Assembly: GCA_013287145.1 (NCBI GenBank)
Contig: JABDEI010000007.1
Location: forward strand, 1-38,687
DNA from: Chlamydiota bacterium
GTDB lineage: Bacteria; Chlamydiota; Chlamydiia; Chlamydiales; Parachlamydiaceae
DNA: 38,687 nucleotides
Direction of reading: 5' to 3'
Shown here: positions 23,175 through 30,497 of the stretch, one piece after another
How the letters are laid out: every line of letters starts with the position of its first letter
How positions within the stretch are numbered: the stretch's first letter is position 1
The notes under the pieces: generated by a model
Told to the model about the DNA's origin: nothing
Databases searched by the model: none
The model's input: only the letters and a program-made list of their open reading frames with translations
Position numbers and translations under genes: made by a program

Positions 23175-24961
23175 TAGATTCTGGCTTTCAGAGACTCTGT
23201 TGAACGTTTTTCCGCCTTAACTAAAGCTTCAACACAATTTGGCAAATCTCGCCGAGAGGCGGTTTGCAACAAGGTTTCTTTTTTGGGATTTTTAAACTGC
23301 GGTTTATGATTAGACAAGGTGGGATTTTTCTCTAAAATAGAATAAAAGATTTTTTCACGGCTTTCACTTTTCTTCCCGGTAAGGCATTTGTAAAGAACTT
23401 CAGTTAGTGCATCTTCTGAGATTTTTGCCATCTGCTGATGGATTTCTTCAGAGTGAGGCGTAGTTGGTATTTGTTCTAAATCAGTCATAATCTCTTCGAC
23501 AGCGCGCTCACGGTCATCATTAAACCAAGCGCGATAAAGCAGTTCACAATTTTTTGTTGCGTCTTCATGGGTCATCTTATGTTGTGTAATTAGCTGCAAA
23601 TAAATCACAGCCTTCAGGACAAGTTTAGCCGATGCCCAGGGACAGTTGCCGGCATGCTGCTCTTTGTGGCGAACATAAGCGATTGGTTTCAAATCTAGCT
23701 GATCTTTTTCATGGATCGTTTTGATAAAATATCGCTGGCCTGCTTTATCATATGTATTTGCAATGAGTTCTTTCAAAATTTCCTCTCGCTGGGCCAAATC
23801 GGGATTGCCTATTTCATAGATATGAAATCCTGGAGCTCTATCACAGCCATTGCCCCGATTAGCTTTAATGAAAAGATTTCCTAAAACCACAACACCAGTT
23901 GCATGGCCTTTCCATCCACAGGGAAGCGCTAATAAGCTATCCGATTCAAGCCCAGGGAAGTTTCTAATATTAGGTATGGCTTTTTTCAAAACGCCAGCAA
24001 CACTTTCCCAATCTTTTTGAGTCCATCCGGGAACTGCATTTTGAACTTTTTTTGCATTTGGACTATTTTTATAAAAGTGTGTAAAAGATTCAATTAACGC
24101 AGGATAAGTTAGTTCTGGCCTATTTCCTTCAAGCTCTGTTTCTTTTTCATTTAACAATTTTATGTGAAGATTAAAGCCAAAGCGATGCGCAATAAGACTT
24201 TGCTTTAAAAACCATTCAGAAATCCCTTGGTCCCTTTCTTTTAAGCGGTTAACGACTTCTTCGGAACGTCCCTCGATGGTTGCTCGTAATGCCGGGGTAT
24301 ATTTTTGAATGAATGTTTTAGCAGTTGCGCCTCTATCGAGAAGAAGATTCACTAGCTCTTCATGTCCCAACACAACAGCAAAATATAGGGCCGTATAACC
24401 ATTATCGTCTTTTGCGTCGATCTCGGCGCCATGATTTAAGAGAAGTAAAATCATATCTTCAGAAGCATTCAAAACCGCTTTATCCAGCGGTGTCATATTA
24501 TTATGTTCCTTATATCTTTGATTAACTTCGGCGCCCTTGAGCATGAGGTTTTCTGCCTTGGAAACATCGTTACAATTAATAGCAGAAAGTAAAGCTTGAT
24601 TTAGGCTTTTTTGCTGGTCCGGCAATATGACACTTTTTTTAAGGGCAGCTTGGATATTTTTAATGCAGTTTTCTAAAATGATTTTATCAGATTCATCAAT
24701 GACATTTTGCAAGCTTTTTAAATTCATCATGAGATTTTGAATTTGGCGCTCTTCTAATTTTGGGATTTTAAGATTTTTTTTTGCTTCGAGGGTATCTTTA
24801 AAAGTGTCGTTAATTTTATGAATCGACTCTTTTATCTGGATTTTGGCTAGGGACTTATTTTTTTCATTGATAGGAAGTAAAGTAATTTTTTGCGTCTTCT
24901 TATCTACAGAGATCTGCTCCTTTCCCCAATCTATAGGTCCATTAATAAGATTGCTTATCAT
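23174..24961 (-). CDS. Ankyrin-repeat protein with predicted cysteine-protease domain
   Basis: 595 residues. 1-115: charged helical region. About 118-240: three to four ankyrin repeats (NNMTPLDKAVLN, NGYTALYFAVVLGHEELVNL). About 280-520: a domain holding GWKGHATGVVVLGNLFIKAN (H353, N368) and, later, QHAGNCPWASAK (C440). This is the order H-N-C seen in circularly permuted papain-fold enzymes, with Cys at a helix start. C-terminal: one more ankyrin-like unit (KETLLQTASRRDLPNCVEALV). No signal peptide, as expected of a type III effector. An AATTATAAC promoter element lies 37 bases upstream. Ankyrin repeats are certain; the protease reading is inference. Confidence 0.8.
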   Translation of the reverse strand: MISNLINGPIDWGKEQISVDKKTQKITLLPINEKNKSLAKIQIKESIHKINDTFKDTLEAKKNLKIPKLEERQIQNLMMNLKSLQNVIDESDKIILENCIKNIQAALKKSVILPDQQKSLNQALLSAINCNDVSKAENLMLKGAEVNQRYKEHNNMTPLDKAVLNASEDMILLLLNHGAEIDAKDDNGYTALYFAVVLGHEELVNLLLDRGATAKTFIQKYTPALRATIEGRSEEVVNRLKERDQGISEWFLKQSLIAHRFGFNLHIKLLNEKETELEGNRPELTYPALIESFTHFYKNSPNAKKVQNAVPGWTQKDWESVAGVLKKAIPNIRNFPGLESDSLLALPCGWKGHATGVVVLGNLFIKANRGNGCDRAPGFHIYEIGNPDLAQREEILKELIANTYDKAGQRYFIKTIHEKDQLDLKPIAYVRHKEQHAGNCPWASAKLVLKAVIYLQLITQHKMTHEDATKNCELLYRAWFNDDRERAVEEIMTDLEQIPTTPHSEEIHQQMAKISEDALTEVLYKCLTGKKSESREKIFYSILEKNPTLSNHKPQFKNPKKETLLQTASRRDLPNCVEALVKAEKRSTESLKARI

Positions 24962-24997
24962 AATTAAACAAACATCTATTCAGACATCTATTTAATT

Positions 24998-25011
24998 TAA
25001 TTATAACAGAA
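24998..25011 (-). promoter_or_regulatory. Candidate promoter -10 region shared with the Inc-like gene
   Basis: TTCTGTTATAATTA on the minus strand, 37 bases upstream of the ankyrin-protease start. The identical 14 bases occur at 36347-36360, 36 bases upstream of the Inc-like gene. Contains a perfect TATAAT; the -35 region is weak in both. Confidence 0.5.
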
Positions 25012-25172
25012 AACTTGATACTTTATTTTTATTTATAAAAAGCTAGTAAAAACAAGCAATAAGCTTCTCTTTTTTAATTTTTTAGAGATTAAGGAGTTCT
25101 TTAATTGCACTACGACTGGGCAACAAAGAAAAAACATGCACAGCAAAAATTCTTTCAAAAAAAACGCATGTT

Positions 25173-25339
25173 TATACCGAACGTGATTCAAAAATTGGCA
25201 TTTGGACGGTGCCAAAGCCCCGGGGTTAAAAAATCGCAAACGGGTCCATATTGACTTAATATTGACCCGTTTGCGATTTTTTAACCGCGGGAGCTTTCGC
25301 ACTAGCCCAAACGCCAATTTTTGAATCACGTTCGGTATA
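25173..25339. mobile_element. Element A, complete (MITE-like hairpin)
   Basis: 167 bp with 33-base terminal inverted repeats differing at one position (TATACCGAACGTGATTCAAA... and complement) and a perfect 23-base inner inverted repeat (GGTTAAAAAATCGCAAACGG...) around a short AT loop. The whole element can fold into one cruciform/hairpin. No coding capacity. Both ends start with TATA, compatible with a TA target duplication. Solitary ends occur at 11571, 13651, 17826 and 19382. The rest of the gap (25012-25172) shows nothing recognisable. Confidence 0.8.
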
Positions 25340-25346
25340 GCTTCGC

Positions 25347-26078
25347 TTATTTCTTAGAAGCGTAATTTTGCATGAGTTCGACGAGATCGTCTCTGCCCTT
25401 TTCGATAGCAAAGTCAAGAGGAGTCTTTCCCTGATCATTTTTGATGTCAACCTTAGCGCCTTGTTCAAGGATAAATTTGATTGCTTCAAGCCTTTTTTTG
25501 TGAAAAACCTCATCCCATACAGCATGATGTAAGGGCGTCCATCCCTGAAAATCCTTGAGGTTAACTTGCGCACCCTTTGCAATAAGTAATTGAGCTGCTT
25601 CTTTATTAAATCTAGAATCACTCAATACATCTTCCAACGCCGTTTTGCCATCTCTGTTCTTCTTATTGATGTCAGGACACTTTGGATGATTCAACAGAAT
25701 AGATAAGAGTTCAGGATCAGAATTGGCAAAATGAAGGACGGTGCCATAAGAAGTGGTTATAGATATATCAGCGCCTTTGTCAAGGAGAAGCTTTACTATC
25801 TCAGCTTTTCCGCTTATAATAGCTTGAAATAAAGGAGTTTCTCCCGAAGAATTTTGGGAATTGATATTATTAGAGGGTCTTGCTAAAAGAAATTTTACAA
25901 TCTTTTCCATTCCTTTGCCTGCTGCATGATGTAGAAAAGTTCCTCCCCATTTATCAGGCAAGCTGATATCCACACCTTTTTCAATCAGAGCATTGAGGAT
26001 GAGTTCCATCACTTTCTCACTACTGATCGACCCAATAATTTTTGTGATGATGAGATCGCCTCCTTTATCTTTCTTCAA
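25347..26078 (-). CDS. Ankyrin-repeat protein, 5' end probably lost
   Basis: 243 residues of consecutive ankyrin repeats, about seven (GGTFLHHAAGKGMEKIVKFL, GETPLFQAIISGKAEIVKLL, GKTALEDVLSDSRFNKEAAQ, GWTPLHHAVWDE, GKTPLDFAIEKGRDDLVEL). The TTG start at 26078 has GGAG eight bases upstream, but the frame stays open and ankyrin-like upstream (FFGTKFLLDHGVDLLKKDKG) to about 26162, where repeat B copy 2 begins and a TGA follows. The original N-terminus therefore appears to be missing. Function: protein-protein interaction, probably host-directed; may now be a pseudogene. Element A sits eight bases past the stop. Confidence 0.75.
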   Translation of the reverse strand: MKKDKGGDLIITKIIGSISSEKVMELILNALIEKGVDISLPDKWGGTFLHHAAGKGMEKIVKFLLARPSNNINSQNSSGETPLFQAIISGKAEIVKLLLDKGADISITTSYGTVLHFANSDPELLSILLNHPKCPDINKKNRDGKTALEDVLSDSRFNKEAAQLLIAKGAQVNLKDFQGWTPLHHAVWDEVFHKKRLEAIKFILEQGAKVDIKNDQGKTPLDFAIEKGRDDLVELMQNYASKK

Positions 26079-26162
26079 AAGATCAACTCCATGATCAAGA
26101 AGGAATTTTGTGCCAAAAAAATTTGTCTTTTTAACGAAAATGCGATCCCAAGAAGGTTGTTT

Positions 26163-26373
26163 TACTCATGAAATGATGTCGCCAGTTCCTGGCTCACAAC
26201 TTTTCATTATATGTCCCGTGGGTTCCTAGCGTCACCCACGGCTAACTGTTGTAGCCACTGTCGCGGCAATTTACCGCTTTAGCGGTTTCTTTAGTCGCGA
26301 AGCGACGACAGAATCCAGCCGTGGGTGACGCTAGGAACCCACGGTTAATTAAAAATAAGACCAGGAGCCACGG
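26163..26373 (-). repeat. Repeat B, copy 2 (inverted relative to copy 1)
   Basis: Inverted copy of 12474-12684, about 211 bp, with the same palindromic arms (GTGGGTTCCTAGCGTCACCC near 26218 and its complement near 26322). It lies at the broken 5' end of the ankyrin gene. 26374-26479 holds no recognisable gene or signal. Confidence 0.7.
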
Positions 26374-26479
26374 TCAGTGGCGACACACAGGCGTGGATTA
26401 TCGATACATTTGCAATTGTCTCGGTAGCAGTTCCTCTTTTTTAGCTTCATGGGCAAGACTTTTTGAGCATGATTTTTCA

Positions 26480-27472
26480 TTAATGTGAAGATGGAGCCTT
26501 CATGGATGCATAGGTTACAAAGCGTTCGATGATATCTTGAACGGATTCAACGGCATGGATGCCATGAACGCTTTTGCCTGCTTGCCAATAGTCTTTGGAT
26601 GTGCCTCCATGCAAAGTCATCTGCTTAAAGCGACGCACCGAACGCAAGGTATACCATAGCCGCATCCAACGCTTAGTCAGTCGATGTTGTAAAAGACAGC
26701 GTGAAATACATCCAACTTTTGTCCCAACTGCCTCGACATAAGGGGTTTTAATAACAGAGAGTGGAATTCCCGTGACGCGCTCTGTAAGAACAATATCCTC
26801 CTCATTGGCTGTTACAATAGCATTCTTATAACTATTTTTTTCTCTACATTCTTTTGTAGCAATGAAGCGCGTGCCCATCTGCACAGCGGCATAACCTATC
26901 TTTAAAGCCTTAACAAAATCTTCCTCATCCCCCACACCACCCGAGCACACCAAAGGCACATTAAATGTCTGCAACTCAGCAAAAAGTTCTTCAGGCGATA
27001 ATGTGCCGGCATGACCACCAGCACGATTATTGACGCAGATCAATCCATCGACGCCTTTATCCAAGGCTTTTTCCGCCCAAGATCGATTTGTTACATCGTG
27101 ATAAACAATACCGTTAACTTGATGAAGCTTTTGCACAACCCAAGCAGGGTTTCCTAAAGCCGTGATAGCAAAACGTATTCCCTCATCTAAAGCAATATCA
27201 AGCCATTCCTGCATGCGCTTCTCATAAGTCTTGGATGATTTCTCTACGATAATGTTTATGCCCAATGGTTTTTGAGTCAGCTGTTTGATATATCTTAAGC
27301 CTGCTCTAAAATCATATCCATGGACATAGGCTAAAGAAAGAGGTTGGATGATGCCAATTGCGCCGGCTTCGGAGGCTGCAGCAACAAGCTCAGGATTGGA
27401 GCATGGATACATCGCACCGCAGATGATAGGATACCTAATGCCGATTTGTTTTGTAAAAGCTGTTTCAAGCAT
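26480..27472 (-). CDS. Nitronate monooxygenase-family FMN protein
   Basis: About 330 residues from ATG 27472, four bases after the stop of the glycosylase gene; the frame is open to 27520 but starting there would overlap that gene. TIM-barrel of the 2-nitropropane dioxygenase/nitronate monooxygenase family: YPIICGAMYPCSNPELVAAA, EAGAIGIIQPLS, VNNRAGGHAG (FMN phosphate-loop region with the catalytic-type His), LVCSGGVGDEEDFVKAL, GYAAVQMGTRFIATKE. Oxidises nitronates or acts as a related flavin oxidoreductase, including enoyl reductase FabK-like forms; the true substrate is not evident. Coupled to the glycosylase gene. Confidence 0.85.
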   Translation of the reverse strand: MLETAFTKQIGIRYPIICGAMYPCSNPELVAAASEAGAIGIIQPLSLAYVHGYDFRAGLRYIKQLTQKPLGINIIVEKSSKTYEKRMQEWLDIALDEGIRFAITALGNPAWVVQKLHQVNGIVYHDVTNRSWAEKALDKGVDGLICVNNRAGGHAGTLSPEELFAELQTFNVPLVCSGGVGDEEDFVKALKIGYAAVQMGTRFIATKECREKNSYKNAIVTANEEDIVLTERVTGIPLSVIKTPYVEAVGTKVGCISRCLLQHRLTKRWMRLWYTLRSVRRFKQMTLHGGTSKDYWQAGKSVHGIHAVESVQDIIERFVTYASMKAPSSH

Positions 27473-27476
27473 GTTT

Positions 27477-28043
27477 TCAAGCCCCTTTATGGTAAAGAAA
27501 GCACTCTTTTGAATGATCATTGACTAAGCCAACGGCCTGCATATAAGCATACATGATTGTAGGCCCGACAAATTTAAATCCGCGCTTCTTTAGATCTTTG
27601 CTTAAGGCGTTTGATGCCTCCGTTTCAGCTGGAGTTTCCTTCGTCAATCGGTAGATAGGCTCTCCATTGACAAAGCGCCACACATAAGCATCAAAACTGC
27701 CAAATTCTTGGCAGATTTCAATGAATTTTTTCGCATTGACCACCGCAGACTCCACCTTTAATCTATTGCGAATAATCCCTGAGTTTTTAATCAGATCCTC
27801 GACCTTATCTTGGGAATAGCTAGCTACCTTGTTCCAGTCAAAATCGGCAAAAGCTTCGGCATATTCTTTTCTTCTTTTAAGAATAGTCTCCCAGCTAAGA
27901 CCTGCTTGAGCCCCTTCAAGAATTAAGAATTCAAAATGAGTCCTATCATCATGGACAGGGACTCCCCACTCCTTATCGTGATATTGAATATAAAGTTCAT
28001 TATCTTTGGGTACCCAGGGGCAGCGGACTTTGTGCGGCATCAT
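27477..28043 (-). CDS. tag: DNA-3-methyladenine glycosylase I
   Basis: 188 residues, full length for Tag. RCPWVPKDNELYIQYHDKEWG is the N-terminal signature with the zinc cysteine and catalytic-pocket residues. FEFLILEGAQAGLSWETILKRR, SGIIRNRLKVESAVVNAKKF (helix-hairpin-helix) and KRGFKFVGPTIMYAYMQAVGLVNDH complete the family. Removes 3-methyladenine from alkylated DNA. AAAAGGG precedes the ATG. First gene of a two-gene operon with the nitronate monooxygenase. Confidence 0.95.
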   Translation of the reverse strand: MMPHKVRCPWVPKDNELYIQYHDKEWGVPVHDDRTHFEFLILEGAQAGLSWETILKRRKEYAEAFADFDWNKVASYSQDKVEDLIKNSGIIRNRLKVESAVVNAKKFIEICQEFGSFDAYVWRFVNGEPIYRLTKETPAETEASNALSKDLKKRGFKFVGPTIMYAYMQAVGLVNDHSKECFLYHKGA

Positions 28044-28070
28044 TTTTCCCTTTTCATCTAAGAAATTTTT

Positions 28071-28112
28071 AGAATACAGAATTCAGAATTCAGAATCCAG
28101 AATCCAGAATGA
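28071..28112 (+). repeat. Heptamer array (AGAATNC type), 6 units
   Basis: Six 7-bp units: AGAATAC, AGAATTC, AGAATTC, AGAATCC, AGAATCC, AGAATGA. It is the reverse complement in type of the array at 28194-28298, so the two can pair around the 81 bases between them. Confidence 0.8.
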
Positions 28113-28174
28113 AAGGCAAATAAGAGAGTTAGCATCGATATCGTTTTGTAAAGGAGTTTATTTAGTCTTTGCTG

Positions 28175-28180
28175 TATAAT
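28175..28180 (+). promoter_or_regulatory. Possible -10 box between the heptamer arrays
   Basis: A perfect TATAAT inside the loop formed by the two inverted heptamer arrays, upstream of pgsA. The -35 is unclear (TTGTAA, spacing 23). Weak evidence. Confidence 0.25.
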
Positions 28181-28193
28181 TTTAAGTCTTATC

Positions 28194-28298
28194 ATTCTGT
28201 ATTCTGTATTCTGTATTCTGTATTCTGTATTCTGTATTCTGTATTCTGTATTCTGTATTCTGTATTCTGTATTCTGTATTCTGTATTCTGGATTCTGA
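28194..28298 (+). repeat. Heptamer array (ATTCTGT), 15 units
   Basis: Thirteen perfect tandem ATTCTGT units followed by ATTCTGG and ATTCTGA. A heptamer repeat prone to copy-number change, located 79 bases upstream of the pgsA-like start. The reading frame through it (repeated SVFCILY) is an artefact of the repeat. Confidence 0.95.
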
Positions 28299-28376
28299 CT
28301 ACTGCCTTCAAATTCTGTGTTTTTAATAATTATTCAACGTGTTATACTGTTAAACAAAATCAAAGAAGGCTTCCTC

Positions 28377-28994
28377 TTGAGCGTCGCTAATTATTTAACG
28401 TTTATTCGCATTTTTATAAGTCCCATTTTTCTTTTGGTCTATATTGAACATGAGACCTTTGAAATCAGTGCATTTGCTTTGCCTTACATTCTTCTATTCT
28501 TGCTAGGTGTTTCTGAGTTATCAGATGTTTTTGATGGATACTTCGCCAGAAAATATAATCAGGTGACAGATCTTGGTAAGATCTTAGATCCTATGGCAGA
28601 TAGCATCGCCCGAATTTCAGTCTTTTTGACTTTTACACAAGCGCCAGTAAATTTACCCATGCCGCTGATTTTTATTTTTCTTTACCGGGATTCCGTGGTC
28701 AGTACCTTGAGGACAATTTGCGCCTTAAGGGGATTTGCCTTAGCTGCGCGCATTAGCGGCAAAGCCAAAGCTGTCGTTCAAGCCATTGCCGCCTTCCTCA
28801 TCTTGTTTTTGATGATTCCGCATTCATTAGGTTATCTTTCGCAAGGGACTTTGCATACAGCCAGTACGATAATCGTTGCCATTGCTGGCATCTACACCCT
28901 CTTTTCCGGCGTCGATTATATCTATGCCAACCGCGTGTATATCCGCAAACTACTCACGTTGCCCGTGCCCGCTAAAGCTAAAACATCTTCATAA
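28377..28994 (+). CDS. pgsA: CDP-alcohol phosphatidyltransferase (PgsA-like)
   Basis: 205 residues from TTG 28377 (AAGAAGG eight bases upstream; homology begins at VANYLTFIRIFISP). The CDP-alcohol motif D-x2-D-G-x2-A-R-x8-G-x3-D-x3-D is complete: SDVFDGYFARKYNQVTDLGK followed by ILDPMADS. Four to six membrane helices (FISPIFLLVYI, YILLFLLGVSEL, AVVQAIAAFLILFLMI, IIVAIAGIYTLFSGV). The N-terminus and length fit CDP-diacylglycerol-glycerol-3-phosphate phosphatidyltransferase, making phosphatidylglycerol phosphate at the inner membrane. Six bases separate it from the PfkB kinase gene. Confidence 0.85.
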   Translation: MSVANYLTFIRIFISPIFLLVYIEHETFEISAFALPYILLFLLGVSELSDVFDGYFARKYNQVTDLGKILDPMADSIARISVFLTFTQAPVNLPMPLIFIFLYRDSVVSTLRTICALRGFALAARISGKAKAVVQAIAAFLILFLMIPHSLGYLSQGTLHTASTIIVAIAGIYTLFSGVDYIYANRVYIRKLLTLPVPAKAKTSS

Positions 28995-29000
28995 AGTTTT

Positions 29001-29993
29001 ATGGAAATAACTAAATCTCCAGATTATGAAGTTTTAGGGTTAGGCGCTCCCATCGTCGATCAAATTTTAGGTGTCAGTGAAGAATTTCTAACAAAAATTC
29101 CGGGATCAAAAGGCGGAACACTGCCTGTTGACTATGTAACGATGTGCAATATCGTAAAAGAAAGCAAAGCTGAACCCCTCTTTATTGCAGGCGGCAGCGG
29201 TGCCAACACGATCAAGGGACTCGCTCATTTAGGAAAAAAAGGCGCTTTATTGGGAAAAATCGGCAATGATCCTCTAGGAAAAAAATTTTTACAAACGATT
29301 AAAAGCCTAGGCATTGTCTCTCTGTATCTCACCACTGAAACTCCAACAGCGCAAGTCGTTAGCTTGGTCACCCCCGATGGCGAGAGAACGATGCGCTCAT
29401 TTCTTGGGGCCAGTCAAGAGATGCAATCCGATGATCTTAATCCTGCCGTTTTTGAAGGTGTAAAACTGGTTCATATCGAAGGTTACAGCTTGCAGAATGA
29501 CCAAGATGGCTCTTTAGTAAAAAAAACCATGGAATTGGCCAAAAATGCGGGATGCCAAATTTCCTTTGATCTATCTAGCTTCGAAATCGTGGAACGCCAC
29601 AAAAAAATCATTGTCAATTTGATCGCCGACTATTGCCAGATTGTCTTTGCCAACCGTCAAGAAATTAAAGCTTTGGCGCAATGTGAGCCGGAAAAAGGCT
29701 GCGATATTCTCAAAGATCTATGCGATATCGCCGTTATCCTGCAAGGGCGCGATGGCTGCTGGGTAGGTCAAGGAACTGAAAAGTTTCTATATCCAGCTAT
29801 CCCCGTTGTCCCTGTTGATACCACGGGCGCCGGGGACTTCTTTGCCTGCGGTTTTCTCTATGGTTATCTTCAAAGGCGCTCTCTGCAAGAATGCGCCTAT
29901 TTTGGCACCCTCTTAGGCTCAGCTGTCGTCCAAGTAATCGGAGCTGAACTATCGCAAGAGCTTTGGGAAGAGCTGAAACAGCAGATGTCATGA
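29001..29993 (+). CDS. PfkB-family sugar/adenosine kinase
   Basis: 330 residues. GGSGANTIKGLAHLGKKGAL is the N-terminal PfkB signature in the form typical of adenosine kinase-like members (G-G-S-x-A-N-T). DTTGAGDFFACGFLYGYL near the C-terminus is the anion-hole/catalytic signature with the catalytic Asp. GKIGNDPLGKKF and VSLVTPDGERTMRSFLGAS are further family motifs. Phosphorylates a sugar or nucleoside from ATP; the substrate is not determined. Immediately downstream of pgsA, probably the same transcript. Confidence 0.88.
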   Translation: MEITKSPDYEVLGLGAPIVDQILGVSEEFLTKIPGSKGGTLPVDYVTMCNIVKESKAEPLFIAGGSGANTIKGLAHLGKKGALLGKIGNDPLGKKFLQTIKSLGIVSLYLTTETPTAQVVSLVTPDGERTMRSFLGASQEMQSDDLNPAVFEGVKLVHIEGYSLQNDQDGSLVKKTMELAKNAGCQISFDLSSFEIVERHKKIIVNLIADYCQIVFANRQEIKALAQCEPEKGCDILKDLCDIAVILQGRDGCWVGQGTEKFLYPAIPVVPVDTTGAGDFFACGFLYGYLQRRSLQECAYFGTLLGSAVVQVIGAELSQELWEELKQQMS

Positions 29994-30012
29994 GGACAGA
30001 AGCCAGAATTCA

Positions 30013-30400
30013 GAATGGTGTTGTTGCATAAATCTGATGCCGTTCTTTCAGAACTCAGCTTTTGCTTATCCTTTTTCCCAGGCCTCTCGCTGCGCTTCGG
30101 CCTGGGCTATGTTAAGATGGTCCTTCAGACCATTGAAACCCTCATTTTTTAATGCCCTATTTCATGGCCTGAAAGGCCTTCATGTCATAAGCCCAGGCCG
30201 AAGCGAAAGCGAGAGGCCTGGGCTATGTTAAGATGGTCCTTCAGACCATTGAAACCCTCATTTTTTAATGCCCTATTTCATGGCCTGAAAGGCCTTCATG
30301 TCATAGCCCAGGCCGAAGCGAAAGCGAGAGGCCTGGGTATATCCAGAGGGAGGATTGAGTTCTGAAAGAACGGCATTAGATTTATGCAACAACACCATTC
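30013..30400. mobile_element. Element D, copy 2, with internal tandem duplication
   Basis: 388 bp. Terminal inverted repeats of 45 bases with one mismatch (GAATGGTGTTGTTGCATAAA... and complement). Same interior as copy 1, but a 116-bp segment (30101-30216) is duplicated in tandem from 30217, the two units differing by a single base in CATAAGCCC/CATAGCCC. Flanked on the left by an AGAATTC-type heptamer. 29994-30012 and 30401-30485 hold nothing else recognisable. Confidence 0.78.
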
Positions 30401-30485
30401 AAAATCCAGAATAAAAAAAAATTGATGCTAAGCCAGTAATTTACAAAAAACAGCTTAAATTAATAATTTCTTAACATTTATTTGA

Positions 30486-30491
30486 TATAAT
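30486..30491 (+). promoter_or_regulatory. -10 box placed for a very short or leaderless mRNA
   Basis: TATAAT ends six bases before the ATG at 30498, and no ribosome site is seen before that ATG. If used, transcription would start at or near the start codon. The -35 is weak. Confidence 0.4.
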
Positions 30492-30497
30492 TTAAGC

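Noticed and set aside
22952-23203. 83-codon frame (PRPLAFASAWAMLLW...) and its relative at 30037-30231
   Set aside because: Both lie inside copies of element D and reflect its hairpin arms; no start signal, and the frame is destroyed by small changes between copies.
25033-25329. 98-codon minus-strand frame
   Set aside because: Mostly element A sequence plus a low-complexity flank; no ribosome site or family.
26341-26469. 43-codon minus-strand frame (MKNHAQKVLPMKLKKRN...)
   Set aside because: Ends inside repeat B, has no recognisable domain, and its start has no ribosome site; too weak to list as a gene.
28194-28298. CRISPR-like regular spacing
   Set aside because: Units are 7 bp with no spacers and no cas genes nearby; a simple tandem array.
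28169-28390. 73-codon plus-strand frame with repeated SVFCILY
   Set aside because: It is only the translation of the ATTCTGT heptamer array; 7-bp periodicity, not coding.
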